Shown here piece by piece: positions 42,440-53,800 of a stretch of 64,000 bases of DNA; position 1 is the stretch's first letter; each line of letters begins with the position of its first letter. The notes under the pieces are model-generated. The model did not search any database and was not told the DNA's origin. It saw nothing but the letters and a program-made list of their open reading frames with translations. Made by a program: the position numbers and the translations under genes. The stretch comes from Phytophthora sp. 'mugwort' (Eukaryota > Oomycota > Peronosporomycetes > Peronosporales > Peronosporaceae), in contig JAUCEF010000011.1 of NCBI GenBank assembly GCA_033558025.1, positions 3,286,001-3,350,000 on the forward strand. The letters are read 5' to 3'.

Positions 42440-44240
42440 CCGCAATCCTCATGTCAAAGGAGGGTGGAAATACTACGGTGCTACTCAATCGCCTTTGACA
42501 TGAGTATCGCAGTCGATAAAAAAAACTGTAGTAGCTTCGCTTATACAGCAGCACTGTCGATTATATCGTCCCAGTCAATTACTCTAAACGCGTCTAGTGC
42601 TTCTAGCTGCTCTACTACGCTGTTGATTAGAGACTCCATATCCGCATTGTCGCTCAGTTCTTCGCCGGCAGGATTCTCGAGTGCATCTGTGAGTGCGCAC
42701 TTGCGAAAATCAGCCCCTATTATCGTTCGTGGCAAGTCCTCCCACGTGCGAACAACCCACCCCACTATCGGACTGCGTTGAGGCGCCAACATCTTGAACT
42801 TATCCGTTTCCGTGCTGGTTGTGAACTGTCGCAGTTGCTTACGTAGATATCGCACCCAGTAGGATCGCAGCCGTTCTTTCACCAACTTGATCCAGACAGC
42901 ATCTGCAGGCTGACTTAACCAAGTCAAGCCCGGCGGCACTTTTTCGAGGATGATGTTCAGCGAACGAGCGTACCCTTCCACGCCGTCGACCCAGTGTCCA
43001 CTAAAGTCATCGAGTAGCAGCATAATGCGCGGACTAAAACGGTTGCGGTCACCAAAATGAAAACGCAAAAAATGTCAATGTCATATTGCCAGTCCACCAA
43101 GCTGCTTCATTGCCGTAAATGTGGACGGCATGTTGTTTCTGCAAAGCTTCAACTTCCTTCCAGACGTGGCGCCCAAAACCATGGCTAAGGCGCGCGTTTT
43201 CAACTCGGACATCGGGGAGCTTTGACAGCATGGTCTTCAACATGACAAAAGGTGCGTACTTATTTCCATTTGAGTCACCCAAAAGCATTGCAGTTATACG
43301 TTCTTTGTCGCTTTTACTGCTTTTCACCCAAACGGTTTTGGTGTTTGTGGGGGCAAGCGTAGTATTTGGCAACATGTCCAGGAAGTTGCCAGTTTGGTCA
43401 GCGTTAAAGATGGCGGTCACCCCTTCAATGTATACTCGATGTCGGACCTTTATAGCGAATTCTTGTGCTCGTTGGCGAGCATCAGGTGGCGATTCATGTC
43501 CGTGGTGTGTCCGCACACGAAATGAGAGCCGATTGCGCTTGGTGAAGCCCCGACGCCACTGCCGCGACGCCGCAAAATCCTCGTGTGAGATGCCAGCTTC
43601 TTGGGCATACTAACGCGCTTGCAACTTGAGCATCATGGACGAAATTGGCATGCCTTCGCGGCGGAAGTCCTTCACCCACTTCACAATGCGTTGCTCCACA
43701 TCGACTGGCAGCACCAAGCTTAAGCCGGGATCTCGGGCGCGTGATTGGCCTGCAAGCCTCCCGCATCGCGCACGTTGCTCGAGGGCGTCACGCTTGCGAC
43801 GCCACTTGTAGATCAGTTTTGCTCTCCAGCGGGGCCGCAGTAAGCCCGCCGAAGTATCGCTCGAGAGTAGTAGCGATACTCTGAGAGGTATCGAGGTGAT
43901 GCACCACTTGAATCTTGAAAGCAACTAAGTAAGCCTTGTACAAAGCGCTTAGGCTGACGACCGTTCCCGCGGACGCGATGTCGACCGCGTCTCATGTTGT
44001 GGGCTGTCAGTTGAGTTGCGTTGAGTTCGCTAGCCAGACCGGCGTTTTGCGAGCCAAAATGCTTGGCTGCAGTGGGTGGTGTGCTGGGCCCTGAATTGGG
44101 TGGCGGTGGGAGTGCTAAAGGGGCTGACATATAATGTCAACCCGAAAATTGTGGAAGCCTCTCAAATAATCGATCTGCAGGAAAAAAAAAAACTGACTTC
44201 GCCTATGACATGTCGTATCTCTTTGACATGAGGATCGCGG
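42440..44240 (-). mobile_element. pogo/Tigger-like element 3, nested in a DDE_1 gene
   Basis: Terminal inverted repeats 42440-42459 (CCGCAATCCTCATGTCAAAG) and 44221-44240 differ at one of 20 bases, with TA on both sides (42438-42439 and 44241-44242). Length 1801 bp. Subterminal repeats of the TIR core occur inside both ends (CCTTTGACATGAGTATCGC near 42491; GCCTATGACATG near 44201). Transposase is on the minus strand. Confidence 0.87.
42541..43925 (-). pseudogene. pogo/Tigger-like transposase of element 3
   Basis: Minus-strand order: DNA-binding part at 43925-43610 (QRIVKWVKDFRREGMPISSM), then 43516-43049 with IFNADQTGNFLDM (first Asp) and KERITAMLLGDSNGNK. The 43068-42541 frame has IMLLLDDFSGHW (second Asp) and TWLSQPADAVWIKLVKERLR (third), ending near GEELSDNADMESLINSVVEQ. 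Only a few frame breaks separate the blocks, so this copy is better preserved than the other two. It is related to element 2. Confidence 0.78.
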
Positions 44241-44740
44241 TACCGGTGCTAAAATTCTACCACCGACGATAATATTCATGAAGAAGGATTGAGCTATCCT
44301 ATTCGAGGAGTGAAGGACGATACCCCAGGTGTCTGCTATCGAACGGGCCCAAATGCTGGATAGGCAAGAGAGTTTTTCGTGAATTTCTTGGAGAGCGCAG
44401 ATCAATGAGTGCTGACCAGCTAGGGCGCGTGAAAACGATCTTTCTCGACAACTGTTCCTCTTACTTGAGTGAGTCAGAATGCAAGACCGAGTTGGCGAAA
44501 CTAGAATGCCCGGCTCAAGTTTTCCCCGGCAAACGCTACGGCTTTGTGTCAGCCAGCAGACTCGTTTGTCGTAGCCAAGATCGAACTGTGTGGGCTCGCA
44601 AATGGAATGAGAAGAAGATTGATCTCGTTGAGGAAGAGCAATGGCAAGATTCAATTCGGAAGGATGGTGCCTGGTCAGCTGTCACTCTCACCGTCAACGT
44701 GGGAAGCGCCGGTTAGCGAAGCTCTCTGTCACAACAGTGC

Positions 44741-45324
44741 TGCGCCTTATCCGCGAAGCACAACCGAGAAAGCGTCTACATGACAGACAACAAAAGCGGC
44801 GCCGGATAGCATAATTTGATCCGATAAGATTCTGCAACACGAATCTCTTACGTTTTTGTCAGATAAGTGATCAATTTTTGTGTGGATGCTAAAAATATTA
44901 CCCCACACAAAAATAATTTCAATGTGAGTCATTACCGTGACCACTGTAGCAGTTCATGGCAATCATTTTTGCAGTTCACGCACGCAGCTCACTCGCCGCT
45001 CTGCGTGTCCAGGCTGCCCACAAGGCGGACGAAGCTGACACCACGGCATCTAAATGTGTCAAGAAGACTGGCGCCGCTGCTGATGCGTCATTGGGACAGC
45101 CAGTACCACAAGGGAATGGACTCCGTGGGGACTGAAGCCGCTGCTACTGCTTCGGTGCTGCATCCAGCAGCATTGCCTGATGCTCCAACTGCCACAGAAG
45201 GGAAACTATGTGCTACTGTTGGAAGGTGACCTCATCGGCGACGCAGGCTCCGGGTCCACGTGCTGCTGGGTCATCAAAACGCATTGATACGCAAATAGCA
45301 AGAAAGGAGAACCCTTCAAGATCC
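44741..45324. other. No gene; small hairpin
   Basis: ATTTTTGTGTGG at 44874-44885 pairs perfectly with 44903-44914 around a 17-nt loop. A frame at 44867-45229 has no recognised domain. In the inferred ancestral order this sequence directly flanked the Gypsy 5' LTR. Confidence 0.45.
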
Positions 45325-45329
45325 CAAAG

Positions 45330-45892
45330 TATCGCGGTTTCAAGATGCAAGAAACAACTTCAAGCACCAATATGGGCCCAGATGACTGGAAGCGGTCGAT
45401 AGCGATGCAAGAAAACAGGAACAGCATGCTATAAGACAGGAGAAGCAAGTGCAGTTCATGAGGGGCGTTGAGGTTGCATGCAGTCGAACAACGAGCGTGC
45501 CCAATGCTTTACGTGCATTTTATTATGCCTTAGTTTTACTATAGAAAACAGTTAAAACAAGAGGGTGCTTGCGGTTGAAGTGCTGACGAGGTGCGACGAC
45601 CCAATGCCCTCATTCTTGAATCACCCAAAGGTGAGTAAGTCGCTTTACCTTCGTACTGCTTTGCCAAGCAGTGTGTGTTGGCTCTCGACGACCTCTTAAC
45701 AAGTGAGCTATAAGCCTCACACATCCAGGAGTAACAAGTATCGGATAACAAGTTCAATCAATACAACCAGTTTTTTTGAACAACATCAGCTCTGTCGTCA
45801 CAACCGGTTCAAAGCCTGCTTCTTCTCAAGTGCTACCAACGCACCGCTTAGACGTAGCTCATTCCGCGTGAGCAGCGCCTAGTACTGTGACA
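45330..45892 (+). mobile_element. Gypsy LTR (5' LTR of the split element)
   Basis: 563 bp, inverted copy of 38930-39494. It ends CTGTGACA like its partner. Its outer end reads TATCGC where TGTCAC is expected (two transitions). The flank is CAAAG (45325-45329), identical in element orientation to the flank of the other LTR. Confidence 0.85.
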
Positions 45893-47930
45893 TAGTAGAG
45901 CTTCATGGAAATGACGACTCGAATCACGGCTCGAGGCTTTGCTGCGCACGGAGACAGCACCGGCTCGTCGTCCCTTGGAGTTGGAGAACGGGGATCGTGA
46001 AGTTAGCACTGATAGTGCCACGAACCGTAGTCGAACTGGACCAAATCAACCCCTTGGTCAACTCGAAACTGCAATTGTGGATTTGTGACGGGAATTCGCG
46101 GGAATTCAAGATAATTTGCGAGCTGAGGTTACTGTGGAGATGACGAACCTCAGTCGTGAGATTGGAGCAGAAATGACTGAGATTGAAGGACATCTGGCAA
46201 ATCTCGTGCAAGCGCTAACGAATATGTCCACAACACTGAACCAGACTCAAGCAGCTGCAGCAGCTTTTCAACAGATAGCTGGAGAAGCTCGAGACCAAGC
46301 TCAGCTTCGCCAACAGGCTGGTCCACCTGCTGCAGTTCCTGTCGAGACGCAGGGCTCATTACGGGTCAACCCAGTGCATGGCGCTGAGACTCAAACGCCA
46401 GCCGATGTCGAGATGAATGCGGCAGATCATGCACCTGCTCCTTCAGAAGTGACAGCAACGCCGCACTTGCGCAAAATGGACGTGAGTCCCCCAATTTTTG
46501 ATGGTCTCATTGATGGAATTAAGCTGAATTCGTTCCTGTTTCAATTCGAGACGAACTTTCAACAGAAGGGATACGATTTGGTACAGCATGATTATCTCCT
46601 TTATCATGGATTGAACCAGTGCGTCCGTAAGAATGCCCTCGTTTGGTACGAGCGCTACATGACCGACGACACGACGACATAGTTGTGGAGTGAGATGAAA
46701 GCCGCGATGATTCGAGAGTTTCGAGAGTCAAATTTCCAGAGTGTAGTGTGTAATCAGTTGTTGAAGCTAAAACAGACTGGAGCTTACCATGGCTATGTCA
46801 ATAAGTTTCGAGAGCTATAACGAGTTGTGGGACTTGATGAATTAACTGCGATTAATGTGTTTGTGAATGGCTTAATGAACCCTCAAATGAAGATCGCCAT
46901 CCAACGCAAGCAACCCGCCACACTCATGGCCGCTGTTCAAGAAGGATTTCTTAAGTGGGATTTGCAAGAAAAGCCACCTCCAACCAACAAAAGCAGCAGC
47001 AGCAGTGGTTCTGATAATAAGACAATCACTGGAAACCAAAAGAGCGGCAACGGAAAAGTTAGTCGTCGCAGTAACAATACTGGAGAAAGTGTTTCCCGAG
47101 CTACTGCAACATAAAGTACGCTATGTTCGCATTGCGGGCGTGGTGTTCACAAGGATGAGGACTGTTGGGTGCTTCACCCCAAAAAGAAGCCTCGCAACCT
47201 GCAGAGAAAACAGCAGTTGCACAACAAGATCTATGCGCTCTTGGAGACGCTAGAACTCGGTGACGAGCAGCAATGCTCGTCTACCACAGATTGGCAGTTA
47301 AACTAGCCCGTCCATTGGAGGCCGACCACTCTAGTGGGCAGGAAAAGAAGTTACTCGACCGTGCCATACATGAATTGAATGACGTGAATTTATATGATCA
47401 TGGAGAAAATGGCGAAAACCAAGAAACAATGGAGCCGAAGTGTGAATAATTTGCTTGTTACATGTACAAAGTACGGTGCATTGTTCTACACAGGACATTT
47501 GTATTATGAATTCGAATTTCGTTGACAGTGGTGCCTCAATGGATGGCGTCAGTCCGAAGTTTTGCACAGCAAAAATGGACTATGGACGAAAGTTGTTGAT
47601 CACAGTGAGCCTATGGAGATAACCCTTGCTGCTCAGCAGACTCTGACTGTACCAACCAGAACGGTTAAGCTGACTGTATTTGGATGATTTTGACCCGTAC
47701 ACGAGCGATTTCCTCGTCATCGATGTACTGGAGAATCAAGATCGGATGTTGGGTATGCCATGGCTAGAAAGCGTGAATCCTGATATTGACTGGGTAAACG
47801 AGCGCGTGCAGCCTCGTGTGCTGCAATATTCAGAAAGGCCTGGCACTAAGCCCAACAAGAAGAGAAACAAAACTCGACTTAAAAAGAGCACGGAGAGTGA
47901 CTACTTCTGTGAAGTAGAGATGTAATGATT
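45893..47930 (+). pseudogene. Gypsy gag-protease fragment
   Basis: The first long frame (46116-46682) is gag-like, with a coiled-coil-prone start and NSFLFQFETNFQQKGYDLVQ. After an in-frame stop it continues ALVW..WSEMKAAMIREFRESNF and, at 46827-47114, a second gag piece. A zinc knuckle CSHCGRGVHKDEDCW (47118-47162) fits CX2CX4HX4C. The aspartic protease site NFVDSGASMDGV lies near 47520, followed by FLVIDVLENQDRMLGMPWL. Similarity ends around 47930 without RT, which is instead on the minus strand at 41385-39495. Multiple stops; not functional. Confidence 0.82.
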
Positions 47931-48217
47931 TCGTCACTCCGTTGTAAGTGATTGTCCTCGTATGGCCTAGCATTGCATGCAGTTCCGAAAGATTCACCGT
48001 CCTCATTTCTGTGGATTCCAAGATAGCGTTGGTTATTGCTTTCGTAGTTGCTGGCTTTGCTTGACTCCAGTATACCGATTAAGTTGAATCAGTAACGCTC
48101 CTTCCACTTGAGCTTGAATTGTACTGTGAAAACACAACCCCTCCCCCCTCGCGTCCAGTACGTATCTGAGAAACTCGGCCATCGTTCGGCACACGATGTT
48201 GCCTTCCGCTAGTCCCC

Positions 48218-49455
48218 TTAATGATGCCCATTCCATTTTTCCGTCCCTTCGCGCCCCCCCTCCCCCCCCCCTCCCCCTCCAGGTGCTGCTTCTGCCTGTT
48301 CGCAAATCGTTCTCATTTCCTTAATGTCTTGTGGTTTGAATTTGGCAGGATTAAACATGATGTTTTCGAACACCGTGAGGCTCAATCCAGGTGGCCCTTG
48401 TGAAGATGTTCCCCCTCGTACGGTCTGGATCCACTGGTCTAATACCGGCGCCTTGTCCCATTTTCGCCAGCTCGATAGTTTGAGGGTTATCTCTTTGAAT
48501 GCCCACTTTGTCTTGAGCAGGTAATGGCTAATGGCCTTTGCTAATCGTGCCAGTCCACATACTTGCCCTAAATCTTGGACGTACGCCTTTTCAAATAATG
48601 AGAATATATAGTTTAGTTCCTCCCCTTCAATTTTGGGATTCGCTGTCTGGCAACTGGGAGAACATCTCTCTGCACTGGTATCGCTGAGTATTCGCGGGCG
48701 ACATTTCACGCAACGTGTCCCGCCACGCCTCCATCGGCCATGCCTCTGGCGCTGCTTTCATAATGCTGCAAACATTTCGGCTGCTATCACCGTAATCTCC
48801 CTCGCTGGGACTACCGGTGTAGTCCGTCTAGCTTCCTGCCCTTTTGGACCTACGTCCAGTCTGGCAGTCTCTTCGTGTCCTGTCTGAGGAGGGATACTTT
48901 GTTCCTGACCTTTGTCCGTTTGCTTTTCTGGTCCGGTGGCCGCGCCTGGTGGAGTACGAGCGTCTTGGTTCTTCTCGTTCGGGGGAGGATCGTCCTCCGA
49001 CCCTGAGGATTGCGGGATTTCGGGCACAAATGAGTCGTCCGATCCTAATTTCTCTTGCAACCTTTCACCTTCCATGCTGGATCTTGCGGCTCTCCGTTTT
49101 TCTCTCTCTTCTCTTTCTCGGTCGCCTGCTGGACTTCCGGCGCCTTCGACGCCCTTGACCTGTGTCGGTCTTGCAGCCTGTTGCCGGGAGGCTGATCCCC
49201 TTGCTGGTCCAGTCCTCCACCTCCTCCTGGGTGTTGTGGCGGGAGCTTCATGCCCGTTTGGCGCTGCTGCCGCTGTCTCAGTTGATTAAGTAAAACTGTG
49301 GGTTTAGACTCCGCCGGGGTACATCGTGTAGCCACTGCATTGCAGATTGGAGAGTGATTCGAGAGAAGCTTTAAAGAGCGAATGGACAGGTTTCCGTCAT
49401 GGGCGTCGGGGCGTATCCTGGTGACGAAGATGTCTCTGATGACGAGTTCTTTCAT
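48218..49455 (-). other. Unidentified minus-strand open frames, possibly gag-like
   Basis: Three consecutive frames: 49455-49045 (Gln/Arg/Pro-rich, PPQHPGGGGGLDQQGDQPPG), 49075-48758 (acidic, SSGSEDDPPPNEKNQDARTP) and 48709-48218 (helical, EELNYIFSLFEKAYVQDLGQ, HYLLKTKWAFKEITLKLSSW). A C/G-rich tract at 48249-48285 encodes the Gly run of the last one. The charged, low-complexity start followed by a helical part resembles a retroelement ORF1/gag, but I recognise no family. It could also be a decayed host gene. Confidence 0.4.
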
Positions 49456-50159
49456 GCTCTTGAGACCCTTTTTCAGAAAACAGCACGCACCCCAGCAGAT
49501 CCAGCGACGGCAGGGATAGGCTTATCACGAAACTTGGTTAGCTTGTACCGGTACCAAGCGGAGCCGGGTTTTGTGATGCATCCCCTTTCCAAGTGTATAC
49601 CACCGTCCAACACCCTGCATCCTCGTTTTCAGCGGTCGCTTCGTTCGAAACTACAGTTATCACCGTAATTAATCTCTATTGGAAAATAATCTCACACGTT
49701 AAATAATCCCATCGCTTGTCGTATAGATTAATTGATGTACGCAAGAAGTCCTGAACTTGAAACATGATCTCACTAGAAAGCATTATATGAGCTTCACTAT
49801 CGGGATTATTCAATGATGCGGTGGTTAATGATTGCCCTAACAATCGCCGCACTGTGATTTCAATTCCCTCAGCAGGAGTATGTCGGGTGTCAATCGTCCT
49901 TTTTAATTTGTGGTGCAAATCTGTCATCTCCCTTGGTTTGTCCCGTAAATTGACACCCGTTTGCTTCTCGGTTGTAAAGCCTTTGGATCGTACTTAAGCG
50001 CGGGAACAGCTGAAAACCACTGTAAGTATATAGACAGCTCCATGCCCCCTTCAGCAGATTTCGTACCCTCTGCCATCGCTGGAGATTTTATCTATTGCAA
50101 TCAGTCCACAAAATAACTCGCTTTGGCCACACACACAAAAAACTAACCAAGCAAGACCG
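49456..50159. other. No gene recognised
   Basis: Short frames only (49676-49927 and others). No repeats or motifs stand out. Confidence 0.4.
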
Positions 50160-50842
50160 ATGAACACGTCTCACTCTACAGATACCTGTGGCGGACATGG
50201 CGGCACCGTTGACAGCGTGCACATTTGCCCCGTGTGTGCCATCAACATGCATCCATTTTGCGGGGCCCCTGTGGGAAGGAAGGCTACGGTCAGTGTACAC
50301 TCTGTCCACGATGTGAGGCGGAGCAAGGCAAAACTTCGGATACCTTGACTTTGTCTATTGTCATGATCTTTCAGGGTGTGACGGTAGCGTCACATAGCGC
50401 TTCTCCCCGTTCGTGTACAAGTTCGTCGACAAATGAGAAGAAACGTGACGTGAGTACCACTGCTGAAAACAAACCACCAACAACGCGGAGTCGTCCCGCA
50501 ACGACGCCAATTTACAAGCGTCATAAGGTGGCACGATGGATCGAGGAGCAGATACGTCAACCGGAGAAGATGGACAATTTTGCGGCTGCCGTTGATGAGT
50601 TTCCAGAGATCTTTAATTCGCAAACGAGGAACGCAAACATTGCTAAGGCCATGGATTTGCGGAGGAAGAAGTCTACGTTGCTGCAGCCAAATAACAGCCA
50701 AACAATGGCTTCAGCTGCAGAAGGAAGCAGTGGCAGTAACATCAGCGGCGATAAACCCCACCTCAATCTAAACATGATGGAGCAGATCGAACGCCGGAAG
50801 CGGACGAGAGATGAAGATAGCAGGTTGGGGTGCGGCGAATGA
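50160..50842 (+). other. Zinc-finger ORF of probable transposon origin
   Basis: A Cys/His cluster (HICPVCAINMHPFCGAPVG, then, in the +1 frame, GYGQCTLCPRC) looks like a treble-clef or PHD-like finger. A frame at 50225-50842 continues with YKRHKVARWIEEQIRQPEKM and NANIAKAMDLRRKKSTLLQ. The same layout, finger then ARW-type helix, occurs at the start of some oomycete transposon proteins, but I cannot assign a family. A frame change separates finger and helix region. Confidence 0.45.
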
Positions 50843-50878
50843 CACCAGCAGCAAAGGCGCAGCTGGGACAACCGGAAC

Positions 50879-53800
50879 CTAAGCCGGCAGAAAAACAGCC
50901 ATGGCTGACGAAGCAGTTGCGAGCAGGAAGGACGTTCTTGGCCCACTTGGAGGCCCTCTAGCAGAAGGCATCCAGAAGCAAAGGGCATTTGAGGTACTGC
51001 AAAGTGACTCGGATGTGGAGAAAAAGGAAAGGAGAAGGTCAACAGAAAGCGTAAGGCCTCCGCCCCACCCAAGCGAACTTTCATCGACCGCACAGTGGCA
51101 AGAAGACGATCGGGAGATGGAGAGCGATAGCAGAACCCGCCGCCAACTAAAGCGGAAGAAGCCAAACGTCGAGCGGGCTTGCACGCGGTAAATCAGCGTG
51201 CTGAAAGACCATTTTTAGTAACAAGGAAGCGACAAGAGAGGGAGAAGCTAGAATGCATCTGCAGCCAAGTCGTCCACACAGGGTGCACTCCCATAATAAT
51301 TGAGGCGCAAGCGACAGAAGAACCACTCTCGATGGGAGACCTGGAGCGCCAGCTTAAAATCCGAGAAGTAACAACGCCAGCAACGGGCAATTGTATGTCA
51401 ATGGCAGTAGCTCAAGCAGTGATCGATTCGGCACTGGAGGGACCTGAAGAACCACTGGAGCAGATAACCGCGACCATCAAAAAGGGCATTAGGTCAGTAG
51501 GGTTGCTCCATCTGGAAGATCAGTTAGTCCATGACCACCGCGTGGGCGCCCTCGCTCATGTGCGAAGGGGATGGAGTACGATGACATGTCATTGTCAGCG
51601 AAGATACATGGGGCGGCCGTGATACCCTAGGTATGGCTGCTAACTTCCTACAAAGATCAATATATGTAGTGGAAAAACTTGAGCAGCCCCGGACAGGATG
51701 GGACTGCTAGCGGTTCAAACCGGCGGTGCTGCATCTGAAAGGCAAGCTCGTGGAGACGCGAACCAAGACGACGAATACCTGCCGCCAAGTGCGTCATCTC
51801 AGTACTCGCAATCGGGGTCACAACCAGCGAGGCGCTGGTAAATCACCAGGTCGGACAGTGCTAAGAAGAAGACGCATGACGCATATCAGATGATGAGGAC
51901 GCAACAGGAACACAGGGACCCGCGACATCCACAGCTTTAGTACTAAAAATAGGGAAACGGGAGACCCGAAGCGACCCACCCGACCTGAAGAACATCAGAA
52001 TCGACCGGGTTGACGGGGCGGAAGCCTGGAATGAGCTGGCCTCGGAATGGGCTCGAACATCGGAGTCGACGTTTCCTCAAACGACAATTCGACCTCCCAG
52101 GGGTCGATATAGCAGTGCGAGAACCGGGAAGGCTAATGCAGTACATCAGACGCTTCGCGTTTCCATGCGAGGTGCTGAACATGATGCATCGAGCCGTGCT
52201 CATTCAATGGACGGCTGACTGGAGGAAGGACAGTCTACACGCCGCTCTAGTCGAGTATCGTAGTAGGACAGATCAGCAGGAGATCAGGGTGTGGCTCGAC
52301 GGATGGATTCATCGAGCTAAACACGAGAGAGCTCAAACCAGATTAGCACCGCTAGTGGACAATGCTGATGATTGAAAACACATGCGCGACAAAAAATACG
52401 CGTCGGACGAGGTCATCAAGTTCTGCGACCCACGCAAATGGAAAGTCCTCAGTCAACATATAGTCTGTGCGATCCTCTTCGACAGGGAAATCAATGCGCT
52501 ATCGGGCGATTCAGTAATTTCCAACGGGGCATCGACAATTCAGCGGGCCCATCTCAAGTTGTTGCACAGAGACACGAGATATCGATCGACGTACTACGCA
52601 GCGGATACGTCGGTGGACTGGCATGCTATCGAAAGGTTCTTTATCACAGCTATCGCACTAGCTGAGACGAAGAGCCTGACTCAGTACTAAGGGAAGCTCA
52701 ATGCCGCCCAAGGAGCCACAACAGGGATCCGCACTGGAGTGACAACAGATGGGCGTCACCTGAGATTGCGGAATACGGAGAGCGAGACGGGTCCACATAG
52801 GGACAAGGCTCCGATATAAAGGACAGACCCAAAGCATAGTGACACAAAACGTAAGGGGATTCAGATCCGATACGAGAACCAAATGGCTCGCCGCGTGGAG
52901 AGTCTCCAGGAGACGGACACCTAAGAGAGAAAGACCGGTCACATGGTTTATACAGGAAACCTATGTGAGCACATCGGAGGAGGTGCGAGAATTGGAAGAA
53001 ACTTGGCGTCGTATGTGGGGGATGTCAATGATAACCCCGCCGAATCCACAACGGCCGCGGCTCTCATACTGGAGTATATATATCAGTAGGACAGCAGGGA
53101 TGGCAACACTATTCCCTTAGGAATCAGCAGCCGAATGAAACGAAACGAAATGGACATACCGAATGCTAGCGATTCAAATGAGAGACTGCATTCTGCTAAA
53201 TCTATACGCTCCCAATGATCCCCCAAGAAGGGAGCAGTTCTTCACAAAACTTAATCACTGGGAACTGCCGCTGGAAAAACCATACTAGCAGGGGGCTTCA
53301 GCAATGTCCAAAGCCCACAGTTAGACAGACTCGGTTAGCGAAAAGCCAGTCGGGCCGAGAGCGGAGCGCTGGGTGAGTTTCTAGATAAAATATAGCGCGA
53401 TGGCTGATGGATCACACAGATGAAAACGATGAGGTGGAGCCGGTAGACTTCTTCACCTACTGGGAAGGGAACAAGGCGAGCAGGATTGATAGATTCTACG
53501 TCCCCGCTTCCTGGTTAAACAAGTTCAATGGGTCTCAGTAGCTCCACTCCGACCACCAAACGGTTACCCTGCATACGCTAGCAGAGAGAGAAGTAAAGAG
53601 TGCTACAAGTTTCGTATCCAAGCAAGTCCAGCGAGCCGATCGAGTGCTGGAGGAACTGCTGGACAACATAGCAAATCAAGGCATCGGCCAGTCTACCGAG
53701 ACTAGATGTCCGATGAGGCTGATGAAGTCACTCCGGTAGACGTAACCGTTTCAGTGTTTCATAAATGAATTCTCGATCAACCGTGTCATATGCTTTCCTG

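Larger units (their letters stand above)
41850..44740 (+). pseudogene. DDE_1-type transposase gene interrupted by a pogo-like element
   Basis: Forward-strand pieces on both sides of the insertion belong to one oomycete DDE superfamily endonuclease. Left: RRRRRSKWVTWLYSQLVHEF (41925), TLRWIQSFMECHNIVL (42120), ESIDETHFVIDFDIEETLGF (first Asp, about 42300) and VKYADVVSGEE. Right: AKILPPTIIFMKKD (44250), TIFLDNCSSY (second Asp, about 44440), QPADSFVVAKI (third, about 44550), WARKWNEKKIDLVEEEQWQD. Removing 42440-44240 and one TA joins ISEGT to GAKILPP directly. Extra frameshifts and stops were already present, so it is dead. Its own ends are not visible. Confidence 0.78.
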
